DNA of 35,612 nt. Origin: Caulobacteraceae bacterium. GTDB lineage: Bacteria; Pseudomonadota; Alphaproteobacteria; Caulobacterales; Caulobacteraceae. The stretch lies in the NCBI GenBank assembly GCA_019247715.1, contig JAFBAO010000008.1, positions 1 to 35,612 of the forward strand, written 5' to 3'. Under the pieces are notes generated by a model. It was not told the origin of the DNA and searched no databases. It was given only the letters and a program-made list of their open reading frames with translations. The position numbers were made by a program, and so were the translations under genes. Positions 1 to 7,268 of this stretch are shown here, in pieces. Every line of letters begins with the position of its first letter. Within the stretch, counting starts at the first letter, position 1.

Positions 1-1
1 C

Positions 2-229
2 GAGTACGTCGCCAGCGCCTCGGTGCTGGCGGCCATCGGGGCCCTGGAGGCCCAGAGCCTCGCCCCGGCCACGCCGCTCTACGATCCGAACACCAACTTC
101 GACAGGATCCGCCACGGGCCCGGCTGGGTCCCCTGGGCGCCGGTCCTTGAAGCCCTCGACCGCGTGGGCGCGCCGCCCGTTTCCCGGCCGCCGCCGCCGG
201 CCCCCACCGGCGTGGTGGTCAAGCCGTAG
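2..229 (+). CDS. C-terminal end of an unrecognised protein (5' end outside window)
   Basis: The frame is open from the left edge and ends at a TAG at 227-229, giving about 75 residues of a C-terminus. It starts with an Ala/Leu-rich helical stretch (ASVLAAIGALEAQ), continues with a polar segment containing YDPNTNFDRI and WVPWAPVLEALDR, and ends in a Pro/Val-rich tail. The helix followed by a Trp/Pro-rich loop could belong to a ferritin-like or all-helical secreted protein, but I do not recognise the family. Codon use is strongly G/C at third positions, as in the neighbours, so coding is likely. The gene converges on the minus-strand gene ending at 393; the 163 bp between them show no clear terminator. 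Confidence 0.55.
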   Translation, partial: EYVASASVLAAIGALEAQSLAPATPLYDPNTNFDRIRHGPGWVPWAPVLEALDRVGAPPVSRPPPPAPTGVVVKP

Positions 230-392
230 GCGGGGACAGGCGCTCAGACTGCGGCAGGACCTCAACGCGCCTATGGCTGCAACACGCGCACGGTCGCCAA
301 GGCTGCGCGCGCGAGGCCCGGCTTTGCAGATTCATGCGCAATCTTTGGCCGTCTCACGAAGGTAGGCTTGTCCTCGCGGACGCTCTGCCGCC

Positions 393-602
393 TCAATCCA
401 GCACGCTCCGCTTGGGCCTGGGCGATGCGGCCGCGCCGTTCACTCTGTGAACGAGTTCGTCGCCGTCCCAGATCTCGATCTCCTGGGGATAGCCCGTGGC
501 CTTTGCCGCGCCGGCCGCTGCGGCGGCGTCGGCGGCTATGACGCGGTCGAACGCCAGCGCCCGTCCGTTGGCGTTAAGAAAGACAAGCCGATAGGTTCCC
601 AT
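393..602 (-). CDS. Small conserved protein, paralogue of the 768-983 product
   Basis: 69 residues beginning MGTYRLVFLNANGRALAF. I chose the ATG at 602 because a G-rich Shine-Dalgarno-like stretch (GTGGGGGCG) lies just upstream and because the product then aligns from its first residue with the neighbouring 71-residue protein. Both share the pattern (T/R)Y-x-x-F-L-x-N-A-x-G-R, an acidic/alanine helix, and a closing strand (IEIWDGDELVHRV here, VELWCHGRFVARI in the paralogue). There is no signal peptide or membrane segment, so it is probably cytoplasmic. The pattern resembles short alpha-beta proteins of alphaproteobacteria such as the DUF6894 type, but I cannot assign the family. Function unknown. 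Confidence 0.6.
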   Translation of the reverse strand: MGTYRLVFLNANGRALAFDRVIAADAAAAAGAAKATGYPQEIEIWDGDELVHRVNGAAASPRPKRSVLD

Positions 603-767
603 GGTCGCCCCCACCGATCCAGACCTCACCATACTTGCGGCCGGCGGACCGCGAGAGTCCTCGCCTGCGCTGGGAACGCACGGCGGGCAAGACCAGCGTG
701 GCCTCATAGCCACCGGTACACGGTCAGCGGAAGTCTCGACACTGGGCCAAAGGAGCGCTCCGCGCCT

Positions 768-983
768 TCACGGGGAGCGGGCGACGTACCGCGCTGGCGG
801 CAGCGCTGAGGGTCGATTGTCGATCCGGGCCACAAAGCGGCCATGGCACCAGAGTTCGACAGCCATCTCGTCCCGGTAGGCCGACGCAGCCTTGATCGCC
901 TCGTCGTCGCTCTCGCACCGAAGAGACGCGAATTCGATGTAGCGGCCGGACGCGTTCACCAGGAATGCCGTATACGTCTCCAA
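768..983 (-). CDS. Small conserved protein, paralogue of the 393-602 product, TTG start
   Basis: 71 residues beginning (M)ETYTAFLVNASGRYIEFASL. The start is read as TTG at 983 because AGGGGGG lies 7 nt upstream and no ATG or GTG fits the conserved N-terminus. The sequence follows the same plan as the downstream small protein: strand, Asn-Ala-x-Gly-Arg turn, helix with Asp-Asp-Glu-Ala, and a VELWCHGRFVARI strand. The two lie in tandem, 165 bp apart, which suggests local duplication followed by divergence. A perfect GC-rich hairpin (1007-1024) sits just upstream. No function can be assigned. Confidence 0.6.
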   Translation of the reverse strand: METYTAFLVNASGRYIEFASLRCESDDEAIKAASAYRDEMAVELWCHGRFVARIDNRPSALPPARYVARSP

Positions 984-1006
984 AACAGCCCCCCTTCGCC
1001 GGGGAG

Positions 1007-1024
1007 GCCGGCGCAAGCGCCGGC
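1007..1024. other. Perfect GC-rich inverted repeat upstream of the small TTG-start gene
   Basis: GCCGGCGC-AA-GCGCCGGC, an uninterrupted 8-bp stem. It lies about 24 bp upstream of the TTG start at 983, in the 287-bp gap after the GH65 gene on the minus strand. It could end GH65 transcription or fold in the leader of the small gene. No U-run follows, so a classic intrinsic terminator is not supported. Confidence 0.45.
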
Positions 1025-1270
1025 GACGGCACGCCCCAGCAACGGTGACGCTCCCGGCCCACCCACCACGCAAGCACGCGTGCGGCTTATCGCCTTGAGA
1101 ATAGATGCGTTAGGTGAAGGTTGCTTGTCGGCGGAACACCGCTGGCCGGCCCTGCCGTAGATGCCTGGTATCGCCCGCCTCTGACCGGCCCCGCTGGGCC
1201 GGGTCTGCTACCCGTTCCATCGGTCGGACTCCTCGCCAATGGTCATCGGGCTCCTCCGACGAAGCGCGGC

Positions 1271-3334
1271 CTACAAGGGCGTCAACTCGGCGCGGTGCGC
1301 TCCCTGCCGCGCCTCCAGGCGATAGGGACGACCCCGCGCCCACAGCTGCTCGACGCGGATGCTCTCCCAGCCCTCCGGCAGCGTCACCGATCGGCAGGGC
1401 CAGGTCTCGGGGTCGGCATGGGTGGGCCGAACGCCAGGGAAGCCCATCAACAGCGAAGAAAGGAAGCCGCCCATGTTCGCAACGAAGGGGCCAGCCATCG
1501 GGGCTTCTGGAAACTTGTCGCGCCGCAGCTCCAGCACCTGGTCGAAGCGGCCGGCGAAGTACTTGAAATAGCCTTCGTTCACCAGCTTGGCCGCCAGCGC
1601 CGGCTCGCCGATCCACGCCGCCCAAACGCCGTAGAGCGCCGCCAGCATCGGCGAGCCCACGTACTGGTCGGCCAGGTCGAGGAACCGCCGGGTGGTCTTT
1701 TCCCGCACCGCTTCGCCGAAATCCCGCCAGAGCGGGAAGAAGGCCAGCAGAGCATCGGGGGTGGCGCCTTTGGCTTCGTCGGGGCGCCAGCCGTCGTGCG
1801 GCAGGAGCATCCCGTCGGTCAGCGGAAAGGCGAGGGCCTCGCGGGTCTTGCGCCAGGCGTCCGGGACCTCGTGGCCGAGGCGCGCGGCGATCTCGAAGGC
1901 GTCGTCGAGTGCAGCCTGGGCGGCGGCGAGGCCGAAGGCCGGGTTATCGGCCGGCTCGTCGCGCTCGGCCGCGCCCATGGAGCCGGTCAGTTCGCAGCCG
2001 CGCTGGGTGGGCGTGGTGCGGCTGGTGATCCACTCGGCGACGCCCTGCAGCACCGGCCAGGCGCTTCGCCTGATGAACGCCTCCTTGCCGGTGATGGCGC
2101 CGAAGAGGCCGAAGGCGTGACCCACGTCGGCGGTGATGTGGTCCTCGTTCCAGGCGGCCGAGCCGGGCAGCGGCGCGGCCTCCTCGCCTGTCCCCGGGGC
2201 GCTCTCCCAGGGGAACTGGGCGCCGCGCAGGCCGCGGATCAGCGCGTTGCGCCGGGCCGCCTCGAGACTGCGGGCGCGGTAGTCCAGCAAGCTCTCCGCG
2301 GCGGCGGGCTGCAGCAGCGCGTAGGGCGCCACCGCGAAAGCTTCGATGTCCCACATCACGTGGCCGAAATAGTAGTGGTAGTCGCCCCAGGTGGAGAGGC
2401 CGAAGATCGAGGTCGAGGCGGGCGAGGAGCCGTGCGCAGAGCTCATCATATAGAAGAAGGTGGCGTCGATGAGCGCCTGCTCGCGCTCCGCGGGCCCCTC
2501 CACCACGATCCGCCCGCGCCACAGGTCCTGCCACTCCGCCCGGTTCTCCTCCCGCAGACGCTCGAAGCCCAAGCCGGCGGCAAGCCCGATCTGGCGGGCC
2601 GCCTCCTGGTCGGGCTGGGCGTGCATGGCGCTGGGAACGACGGTGGCGATCTGGCGAAACCGGTAGGTCCGCTCGGGGCCGGCCTCGAAGCCATGATGCG
2701 CCGACAGCACCCCGCGCTGCATCCGGGGACGCTCGACCTTGGTCTCGGCGCCGACGACCTCGGTGGCGAGGGCGACGCCGCACAGCGACAGGCCGCCGTT
2801 GGTGCGCCAGAGCAGCCAGCCGTCGCCCGGCGCCTCGCCCTGACCCTCGCTCCGCCGCTGGTGGGAGACGGCCACGCCGTCGATCCCGCGGCAATCCACC
2901 AGCGCCTTCAAGCCGAGCCCCGCGGAGCTGGAAAGCCGAAGCGCGATCTCCTGGCAGATCACGTTCGGGCGTCGGCGCGAGCAGAAGGTCAGCACCTCGA
3001 GCTCGGCCCTGGCCTCCCGGGGCTGGAAGGAAAGCCGCGTGGTCAGCTCCCCAGTCTGGAAGTCGTACGACTGCTCGAGCGGCGAGACGGCGTCGGCCGC
3101 ATCGGTGCTGGTGACCCCGTCGATGGCGATCTCCACCGCCAGCGGATAGGGGGCGGGCGCTAGGGCCTCGATGCTTTCCACCGGATGGCGTCCGGTCAGG
3201 CCGCTCACCAGCGTCATGCCGGCGACGAGCGGATTGGCCCTGACCCTGAGCCCGACCACGCCGTTGGAGAGGTAGGCGGGCAGCTCTCCTCGGGCGCCGC
3301 CCCGGACGGGAGACGGGCTGATCGGTCCCGGCAT
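1271..3334 (-). CDS. Glycoside hydrolase family 65-type enzyme (disaccharide hydrolase or phosphorylase)
   Basis: 687 residues, near the usual length of short GH65 proteins such as the ATHL1/PGGHG type. An N-terminal beta-sandwich region (about 1-240) precedes an alpha/alpha-barrel. The barrel carries the family signature YYFGHVMWDIEAFAVAPYAL (about 321-340), then LLDYRARSLEAARRNA and GAQFPWESA (about 349-379), and NEDHITADVGHAF, in which Glu397 sits where GH65 has its catalytic acid. There is no signal peptide, so it is probably cytoplasmic and acts on an alpha-linked disaccharide such as trehalose, kojibiose or a glucosylated compound. Whether it hydrolyses or phosphorolyses cannot be read from the sequence alone. 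It lies 65 bp downstream of the PepSY-like gene on the same strand. The Shine-Dalgarno is weak and the ATG at 3334 is the best start. Confidence 0.85.
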   Translation of the reverse strand: MPGPISPSPVRGGARGELPAYLSNGVVGLRVRANPLVAGMTLVSGLTGRHPVESIEALAPAPYPLAVEIAIDGVTSTDAADAVSPLEQSYDFQTGELTTRLSFQPREARAELEVLTFCSRRRPNVICQEIALRLSSSAGLGLKALVDCRGIDGVAVSHQRRSEGQGEAPGDGWLLWRTNGGLSLCGVALATEVVGAETKVERPRMQRGVLSAHHGFEAGPERTYRFRQIATVVPSAMHAQPDQEAARQIGLAAGLGFERLREENRAEWQDLWRGRIVVEGPAEREQALIDATFFYMMSSAHGSSPASTSIFGLSTWGDYHYYFGHVMWDIEAFAVAPYALLQPAAAESLLDYRARSLEAARRNALIRGLRGAQFPWESAPGTGEEAAPLPGSAAWNEDHITADVGHAFGLFGAITGKEAFIRRSAWPVLQGVAEWITSRTTPTQRGCELTGSMGAAERDEPADNPAFGLAAAQAALDDAFEIAARLGHEVPDAWRKTREALAFPLTDGMLLPHDGWRPDEAKGATPDALLAFFPLWRDFGEAVREKTTRRFLDLADQYVGSPMLAALYGVWAAWIGEPALAAKLVNEGYFKYFAGRFDQVLELRRDKFPEAPMAGPFVANMGGFLSSLLMGFPGVRPTHADPETWPCRSVTLPEGWESIRVEQLWARGRPYRLEARQGAHRAELTPL

Positions 3335-3399
3335 CTTCGCTTATCCGGCCTCGGGCAGGAACGCGGCGGCGACGCCCGACGAAGGGACGCCGGCGCCGA

Positions 3400-3723
3400 T
3401 CACTGGACGGCGATGTCGCCCTTGTAGTCGAGCGCCACGCTCACCGGCTGGCCGTTCTGCTTGGCCTGGGCGCGCCAGAGGCCATCCTGGTCCAGAGAAA
3501 GCCCGGTGACGTCTACGTACCCGGCCTTTTCCAGCCGCGACTTGGCTTCGGCCCTGGAGAAGGAGTTGTGGCCCTTGGCGAGCGGCCCACTGGCGGTGTC
3601 GGACGGTGATTTCACCGCCGCGTTCGGGCCCGCGTGGGGGTCGGTCGACGGCTGCGCCAGGCTCTGGGAGCCCGCGAGGAGCGCGGCGGAGATGATCGAG
3701 GCGGTCAAGGTGATCTTGTTCAT
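3400..3723 (-). CDS. Exported small PepSY-like protein
   Basis: 107 residues. Residues 1-23 form a clear Sec signal peptide (Lys at 3, hydrophobic ITLTASIISAALLAG, cleavage expected after SLAQ). The mature part has a Pro/Ser-rich linker and a C-terminal domain of about 50 residues, FSRAEAKSRLEKAGYVDV...GLWRAQAKQNGQPVSVALDYKGDI. That pattern (helix, then 'G-x-W-x-A-x-A...G-x-x-V-x-V-x-x-D-x-x-G') is typical of the small periplasmic PepSY-like proteins common in rhizobia and Caulobacterales. The role is unknown; related domains are thought to inhibit proteases or to bind metal or peptide. A GGAG precedes the ATG by about 10 nt. A long inverted repeat (3779-3830) lies 56 bp upstream. Confidence 0.75.
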   Translation of the reverse strand: MNKITLTASIISAALLAGSQSLAQPSTDPHAGPNAAVKSPSDTASGPLAKGHNSFSRAEAKSRLEKAGYVDVTGLSLDQDGLWRAQAKQNGQPVSVALDYKGDIAVQ

Positions 3724-3778
3724 GTGTCAGGACTCCAAGTTGGGGGCGCGGGGCGGCGAGCGCCGCGGCTGGCGTGGT

Positions 3779-3830
3779 GAATTTGAGGTTCGCTCGATTG
3801 ATGGGGCGGCGCTGAAGCGAACTCAAATTC
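3779..3830. repeat. Inverted repeat A (member 1 of a dispersed palindrome family)
   Basis: Left arm GAATTTGAGGTTCGCT at 3779-3794 and right arm AGCGAACTCAAATTC at 3816-3830. The arms pair except for one extra G, around a 21-nt loop. It sits upstream of the PepSY-like gene. The arm sequence recurs in the repeats at 3860-3932 and 20436-20486. Confidence 0.75.
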
Positions 3831-3859
3831 GTGAACCACAATAGATTCAAGGTGTTGGT

Positions 3860-3932
3860 AGTGTCCTTGGCGAGTCCGAAGTTCGCTCGGCGCCCATCCC
3901 ATCCACTGGCGAACTTCGGACTTAGGGACACT
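3860..3932. repeat. Inverted repeat B (member 2 of the family)
   Basis: Left arm at 3860-3886 and right arm at 3909-3932. The inner parts pair perfectly over AGTCCGAAGTTCGC and the outer ends over AGTGTCC; a short mismatched stretch with a small length difference lies between them, and the loop is 22 nt. The right arm runs into the stop codon of the stress-protein gene (TAG at 3933-3931). It may act as a 3'-end stabiliser or Rho-type terminator between the two minus-strand genes. It belongs with inverted repeats A and C. Confidence 0.75.
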
Positions 3933-4545
3933 AGAGCGGCCGCGAGCCAGGGGCGCCCGGGCCTTCGTCGAAGCCCGTCCATCCCGCCCGCCGGTAGTCC
4001 GAACCCAGCGCGACGGCGTCGGTGCTCCGCTGCGAAAGGAGCTGTTCGATCCGGGCCGCGTCGGTGTCCTCGGCGCGCACGCTCACCAGGGTCCCGCCGC
4101 GGCGGACGCCCTCCGCATAGACGTGCGCCTCATCCTCGCTGAGTCCCGCCTTGCTGAGCGCGCCGATGACGCCGCCGGCGGCGCCGCCCGCCACCGCGCC
4201 GGCGCCCGCGCCGGCCAGGGTGCTGACCAGCCAGCCGGCCGCGACCACCGGCCCGACGCCCGGAATGGCCATCAGCCCCAACCCCGTCAGCAGCCCGGCG
4301 CCGGCGCCCACCACGCCGCCCAGCGCCGCGCCCTTGCCGGCGTCCTCCGCCGCTTCCTCGGCTTTGGGATCGGATCTGGCGTCGGGAGCGCGCCCGAACG
4401 AACGGTCTTCGCCCGGCGCCGAGCCCGCCGCGTTCGAGGCGACGATCGAGATGTCGTCCGACGGGACGCCATTGGCCTCGAGCTCGCCCACGGCGTTCTC
4501 GGCGTCCGCCCGATTGTTGAACAGGCGCGATATTGTGCGGCTCAT
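3931..4545 (-). CDS. General-stress-like protein with glycine-zipper region (YflT/GSP17M type)
   Basis: 204 residues from the ATG at 4545 (GAGG upstream). The N-terminus, SRTISRLFNNRADAENAVGELEANGVPSDDISIV, is the fold seen in general stress protein 17M/YflT-like proteins. An acidic linker (about 55-70) leads into a long Gly/Ala-rich stretch, GGVVGAGAGLLTGLGLMAIPG and AGAGAGAVAGGAAGG (about 75-130), resembling glycine-zipper membrane-inserting segments. A C-terminal part (AHVYAEGVRRGGTLVSVRA, then DAARIEQLL) repeats the ferredoxin-like strand-helix pattern. It is probably induced by general stress: an EcfG-type promoter lies about 75 bp upstream. The precise molecular role of this family is unknown. 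Confidence 0.75.
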   Translation of the reverse strand: MSRTISRLFNNRADAENAVGELEANGVPSDDISIVASNAAGSAPGEDRSFGRAPDARSDPKAEEAAEDAGKGAALGGVVGAGAGLLTGLGLMAIPGVGPVVAAGWLVSTLAGAGAGAVAGGAAGGVIGALSKAGLSEDEAHVYAEGVRRGGTLVSVRAEDTDAARIEQLLSQRSTDAVALGSDYRRAGWTGFDEGPGAPGSRPL

Positions 4546-4619
4546 CGTAGATCCTCGCGAATTGTACAGTTGTTTTGGACAGGAATACTTTTCTCGACGG
4601 AGAACGGCTTTCATGCCGA

Positions 4620-4644
4620 AACAACATGCTGCAGAGACAGTTCC
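4620..4644 (-). promoter_or_regulatory. EcfG-type (general stress sigma factor) promoter
   Basis: Read on the minus strand: GGAAC at 4644-4640, 16 nt, then TGTT at 4623-4620, against the alphaproteobacterial EcfG consensus GGAAC-N16/17-cGTT. Transcription would begin near 4613, leaving a leader of about 70 nt before the ATG at 4545. The match in front of a stress-protein-like gene makes chance less likely, but it rests on sequence only. Confidence 0.5.
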
Positions 4645-4772
4645 AAGCGCTGCCGGCGCGACGGCCGCCACCCCGCCGGTTTAACCCCTGGCTTGGCTAC
4701 CGGACCTTGCCGGCACACAGAATCTTATCTTTGTCTTGGCGGTCGTCTGCGGGGCTGTCCGGTTCGAGGCCC

Positions 4773-4791
4773 GGCGGCCTCTATCGCCGCC
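4773..4791 (-). other. Short hairpin 3' of the phaC C-terminal fragment
   Basis: GGCGGC-CTCTATC-GCCGCC, a 6-bp perfect stem 54 bp beyond the phaC stop codon in the phaC direction. No T-run follows. It could be a weak 3'-end structure. The remaining sequence between 4645 and 4844 shows no gene. Confidence 0.25.
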
Positions 4792-4844
4792 CATAGCTTT
4801 GGGATTTGAAAGCATTTCTACGGCCGACGGCGGAAGCCGGTCGG

Positions 4845-5390
4845 TCAGCGCTGGCGGACATAGAGGCCGGGGGCGGGTCCGATGGGCGGATAGCCGTTGG
4901 CGGCGGCCCCCGGCGCGGGAGGCGGGACCCCCTTCGTCGCCTTGGCCGCCAGCCAGGCGGTCCAGGTCGGCCACCAGGACCCTTCCCGCATCTCGGCGCG
5001 CGCCGGCCACTGGTCGGGCGCGACGTAACGGCCGCCGGCGGGCCGCTCGCCGATGCGGAAATGGCGGCGCGGATGGCCGGGCTCGGAGACGATGCCGGCG
5101 TTGTGGCCGCCGTTGGTGAGCAGGAAGGTCGCGTCGTTGTCGGTGAACAGCAGCGCCTTGTAGACCGACCGCCAGGGGGCCACGTGGTCGGTCTCGGTCC
5201 CCACCACGAACATCGGCGCGGCGATGTCCTTCAGCGCGATGACCCGGCCGTCCACGGCGTAGCGGCCGGCCGTGAGGCGGTTCTCGAGAAAGAGGCCGCG
5301 CAGGTACTGCGAGTGCATCCGATAAGGCAGGCGGGTCTGGTCGGCGTTCCAGACCGCCAGGTCGGTCGCGGTCTCGCGTTCGCCCAGCAG
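4845..5390 (-). pseudogene. phaC: phaC, C-terminal fragment (separated by the transposon)
   Basis: C-terminal part of a class I poly(3-hydroxyalkanoate) synthase: [40 protein letters not shown] and [18 protein letters not shown]. It carries the catalytic Asp (D495 in the rejoined protein) and His (H523). The reading frame is intact to the TGA at 4845. An ATG inside the transposon end (5423) is in frame and could give a 192-residue chimera starting [13 protein letters not shown], but that lacks the nucleophile and the N-terminal domain. Joining this piece at the duplicated CCCAGCAG to 9097-10385 restores one continuous 608-codon frame, which shows that the gene was intact before insertion. Confidence 0.92.
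5383..5390. repeat. Target site duplication, left copy (CCCAGCAG)
   Basis: The 8-bp CCCAGCAG directly abuts the left transposon end and is repeated exactly at 9097-9104. Eight bp is the usual duplication size of IS1595-family elements. Confidence 0.93.
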
Positions 5391-5417
5391 GGCGATTATA
5401 TATTTGACGAACCACGG
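5391..5417 (+). repeat. Left terminal inverted repeat of the transposon
   Basis: 27 bp beginning GGCGATTATATATTTGACGA and ending ACCACGG. It differs from the right end at one base (A for C at position 12). It contains a TTGACG that can act as a -35 box. Confidence 0.93.
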
Positions 5418-5432
5418 CGGCATTGATATGGT
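5404..5432 (+). promoter_or_regulatory. Inward promoter built into the left transposon end
   Basis: TTGACG (5404-5409), a 17-bp spacer, then TATGGT (5427-5432). Transcription would start close to the methyltransferase ATG at 5439, implying a leaderless or nearly leaderless message. The right end has the same TTGACG at the same offset followed by TAGGGT, which supports a conserved function. This is inference from consensus matching. Confidence 0.45.
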
Positions 5433-5438
5433 GCCGCT

Positions 5439-7100
5439 ATGGGTGGGGCTAACGCGCTTTATTACGGCGACAATCTGAGCGTTCTTCGCGAGAGCATCGC
5501 GACCGAAAGCGTCGATCTGATCTATCTCGACCCGCCCTTCAATTCCTCAGCCTCGTACAACGTCCTGTTCAAGGCCCCCGGCGGGGAACAGTCAGCGGCC
5601 CAGATCGAAGCCTTTGACGACACCTGGCACTGGAATGAATCCGCCGAGCGGGCCTTCGACGACGTAGTGACGGGACCGCACTCGGACGCGGCGATCATGC
5701 TTCGCGCCATGCGCTCGGCGCTCGGCGAGAACGACATGATGGCTTATCTCGCCATGATGGCGGTTCGGTTGATCGAGATGCATCGGGTCCTGAAGCCGAC
5801 CGGCTCCCTCTATCTGCACTGCGATCCGACCGCGAGCCATTACCTGAAGATCATCCTCGACGCGGTGTTCGAGCCGGTCAACTTCAGAAGCGAGATCATT
5901 TGGAAGCGGACGTTCGCGCACGGCTCAGCGAAGCGTTGGGGAGACGTGCACGACACCATCTTCCACTACAGCCGCAACTCATCCTTTACGTGGAACCGCG
6001 TTCTCCAGCAGCATGACGAGAGCTATGTCGAGGACAAGTATCGGTTCAATGACAGTCGAGGACGATATCGCTTAGTCGTCTTGACCGCACCGGGCGTCCG
6101 CCACGGCGAGTCCGGGAAGCCCTGGGAGGGGTACGACCCAACATCGGCGGGGCGCCACTGGGCGGTGCCTTCTCGCGCTATTGATTCACTTAGGGCTGAA
6201 GGGATCGCTGTCCCGGACGGACTTCAGATGCAACTCGATCTGTTGCTGGCCAACGATTATGTACGCATCCCGCAAAAGCGCGATGGTTCGACTGGCGTTC
6301 CCGAGTTTAAGCTCTACCTAGATCCTGGTCAGCCGATCCAGGATGTCGTGCTCGATATTCCACCCCTGAACTCGCAGGCTCAGGAGAGGTTGGGATATCC
6401 AACGCAGAAGCCGGTCGCCCTGCTTGAACGCATTATCTGCGCGTCGTCCAATGAAGGTGAAGTTGTGCTTGATCCTTTCTGTGGTTGCGGCACTACAGTT
6501 CATGCAGCGCAAAAGCTTGGTCGCAAATGGATCGGGATAGACGTTACACACTTATCCATCGGTCTGATCGAGCGACGTCTGCGCAAGGCGTTCCCGGCGG
6601 TCCAATTCGAAGTTCACGGCGTGCCGCGTGACCACGCCGGGGCAACGGACCTTGCCGAGCGGGACAAGTACGAGTTCCAAAAGTGGATTGTGGCGGCCAT
6701 AGACGGCCAGCCCTACAAGGGCGGCCGGAAGGGCATGGATCGCGGAATCGACGGCTACCTGCATTTCCGCGACGCCGACCGCAAGCCGCAGTTTGCTATC
6801 ATCTCGGTTAAGGGCGGCGGCACAAAGTCCGGCGACGTTCGCGATCTGAAGGGCACCATAGAGCGCGAGAAAGCCGCGCTGGGCCTGTTCCTGACCTTGA
6901 ACGAACCATCCCGCGAGATGGAGCGGGAGGCGGTTGCAGCGGGCTTCTACGAGACGGGGGGGCGAAAGTTCCCGCGTCTCCAAATTCTGACTGCGGCGGA
7001 CGTGCTGGCGGGAAAACGCCCCCAGGTCCCCTTCGGCCACGTGGAGGGATACAAAGCCGCCCAGCGCGAGGCGGCGGACAGCCAGGCCGATCTATTCTGA
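5439..7100 (+). CDS. Site-specific DNA methyltransferase (N4/N6, beta-type order) fused to a nuclease-like domain; transposon cargo
   Basis: 553 residues. Catalytic motif [12 protein letters not shown] (26-35), comes first; a long variable target-recognition region follows; then the AdoMet-binding motif [12 protein letters not shown] (343-352), and [16 protein letters not shown]. This order is the beta class of amino-methyltransferases, which methylate adenine N6 or cytosine N4. After about residue 405 there is an extra domain with [10 protein letters not shown] (434-443) and [10 protein letters not shown] (452-461), resembling an Mrr-type PD-(D/E)xK core: an Asp in the D-G pair and a Lys 20 residues later, with Ser where Glu or Gln is usual. 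It is either a one-polypeptide restriction-modification enzyme or a methylase with a dead nuclease domain. No cognate separate endonuclease is in the element. The start at 5439 fits the terminal-repeat promoter; no Shine-Dalgarno is evident. Confidence 0.85.
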   Translation: MGGANALYYGDNLSVLRESIATESVDLIYLDPPFNSSASYNVLFKAPGGEQSAAQIEAFDDTWHWNESAERAFDDVVTGPHSDAAIMLRAMRSALGENDMMAYLAMMAVRLIEMHRVLKPTGSLYLHCDPTASHYLKIILDAVFEPVNFRSEIIWKRTFAHGSAKRWGDVHDTIFHYSRNSSFTWNRVLQQHDESYVEDKYRFNDSRGRYRLVVLTAPGVRHGESGKPWEGYDPTSAGRHWAVPSRAIDSLRAEGIAVPDGLQMQLDLLLANDYVRIPQKRDGSTGVPEFKLYLDPGQPIQDVVLDIPPLNSQAQERLGYPTQKPVALLERIICASSNEGEVVLDPFCGCGTTVHAAQKLGRKWIGIDVTHLSIGLIERRLRKAFPAVQFEVHGVPRDHAGATDLAERDKYEFQKWIVAAIDGQPYKGGRKGMDRGIDGYLHFRDADRKPQFAIISVKGGGTKSGDVRDLKGTIEREKAALGLFLTLNEPSREMEREAVAAGFYETGGRKFPRLQILTAADVLAGKRPQVPFGHVEGYKAAQREAADSQADLF

Positions 7101-7268
7101 AGGCTTGGGCTGTTTATCGCGGTGCTGGGGTGGCGACTTCAACACCCGCTCCACCTTCGCCTTGAAGGCCTCTTCGTCCTCGTCGCATTCCAGCTCGCGG
7201 GCGAGTTCCTCGAAGCTCATCCGCCTAGGTTGACTCTTCGGCGATGGTTTGGCTCCGCTATCCGACAT
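7092..7268 (-). CDS. Small acidic conserved protein in the transposon cargo
   Basis: 58 residues from the ATG at 7268: a Lys/Pro/Ser-rich start, then SFEELARELECDEDEEAFKAKVERVLK and a basic/proline tail. The helical FEELARELECDEDEEAF motif looks like a real conserved short protein; I recall similar short ORFs in proteobacteria but cannot name a family. Its start codon overlaps that of the DUF3800 gene on the other strand within one CATG (7266-7269), and its end overlaps the methyltransferase stop by 9 bp. A later internal ATG (MSFEEL) is an alternative start. It could be a partner, inhibitor or antitoxin-like regulator of a neighbour; that is speculation. Confidence 0.5.
   Translation of the reverse strand: MSDSGAKPSPKSQPRRMSFEELARELECDEDEEAFKAKVERVLKSPPQHRDKQPKPSE

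Noticed and set aside
1121..3163. 680-residue open frame on the plus strand
   Set aside because: Antisense to the GH65 gene; low-complexity sequence with no recognisable domain.
5383..5438. In-frame ATG at 5423 giving a chimeric PhaC C-terminal ORF as a functional protein
   Set aside because: The ATG lies within the transposon end. The product would lack the nucleophile and most of the hydrolase fold, so it is treated as a pseudogene fragment.
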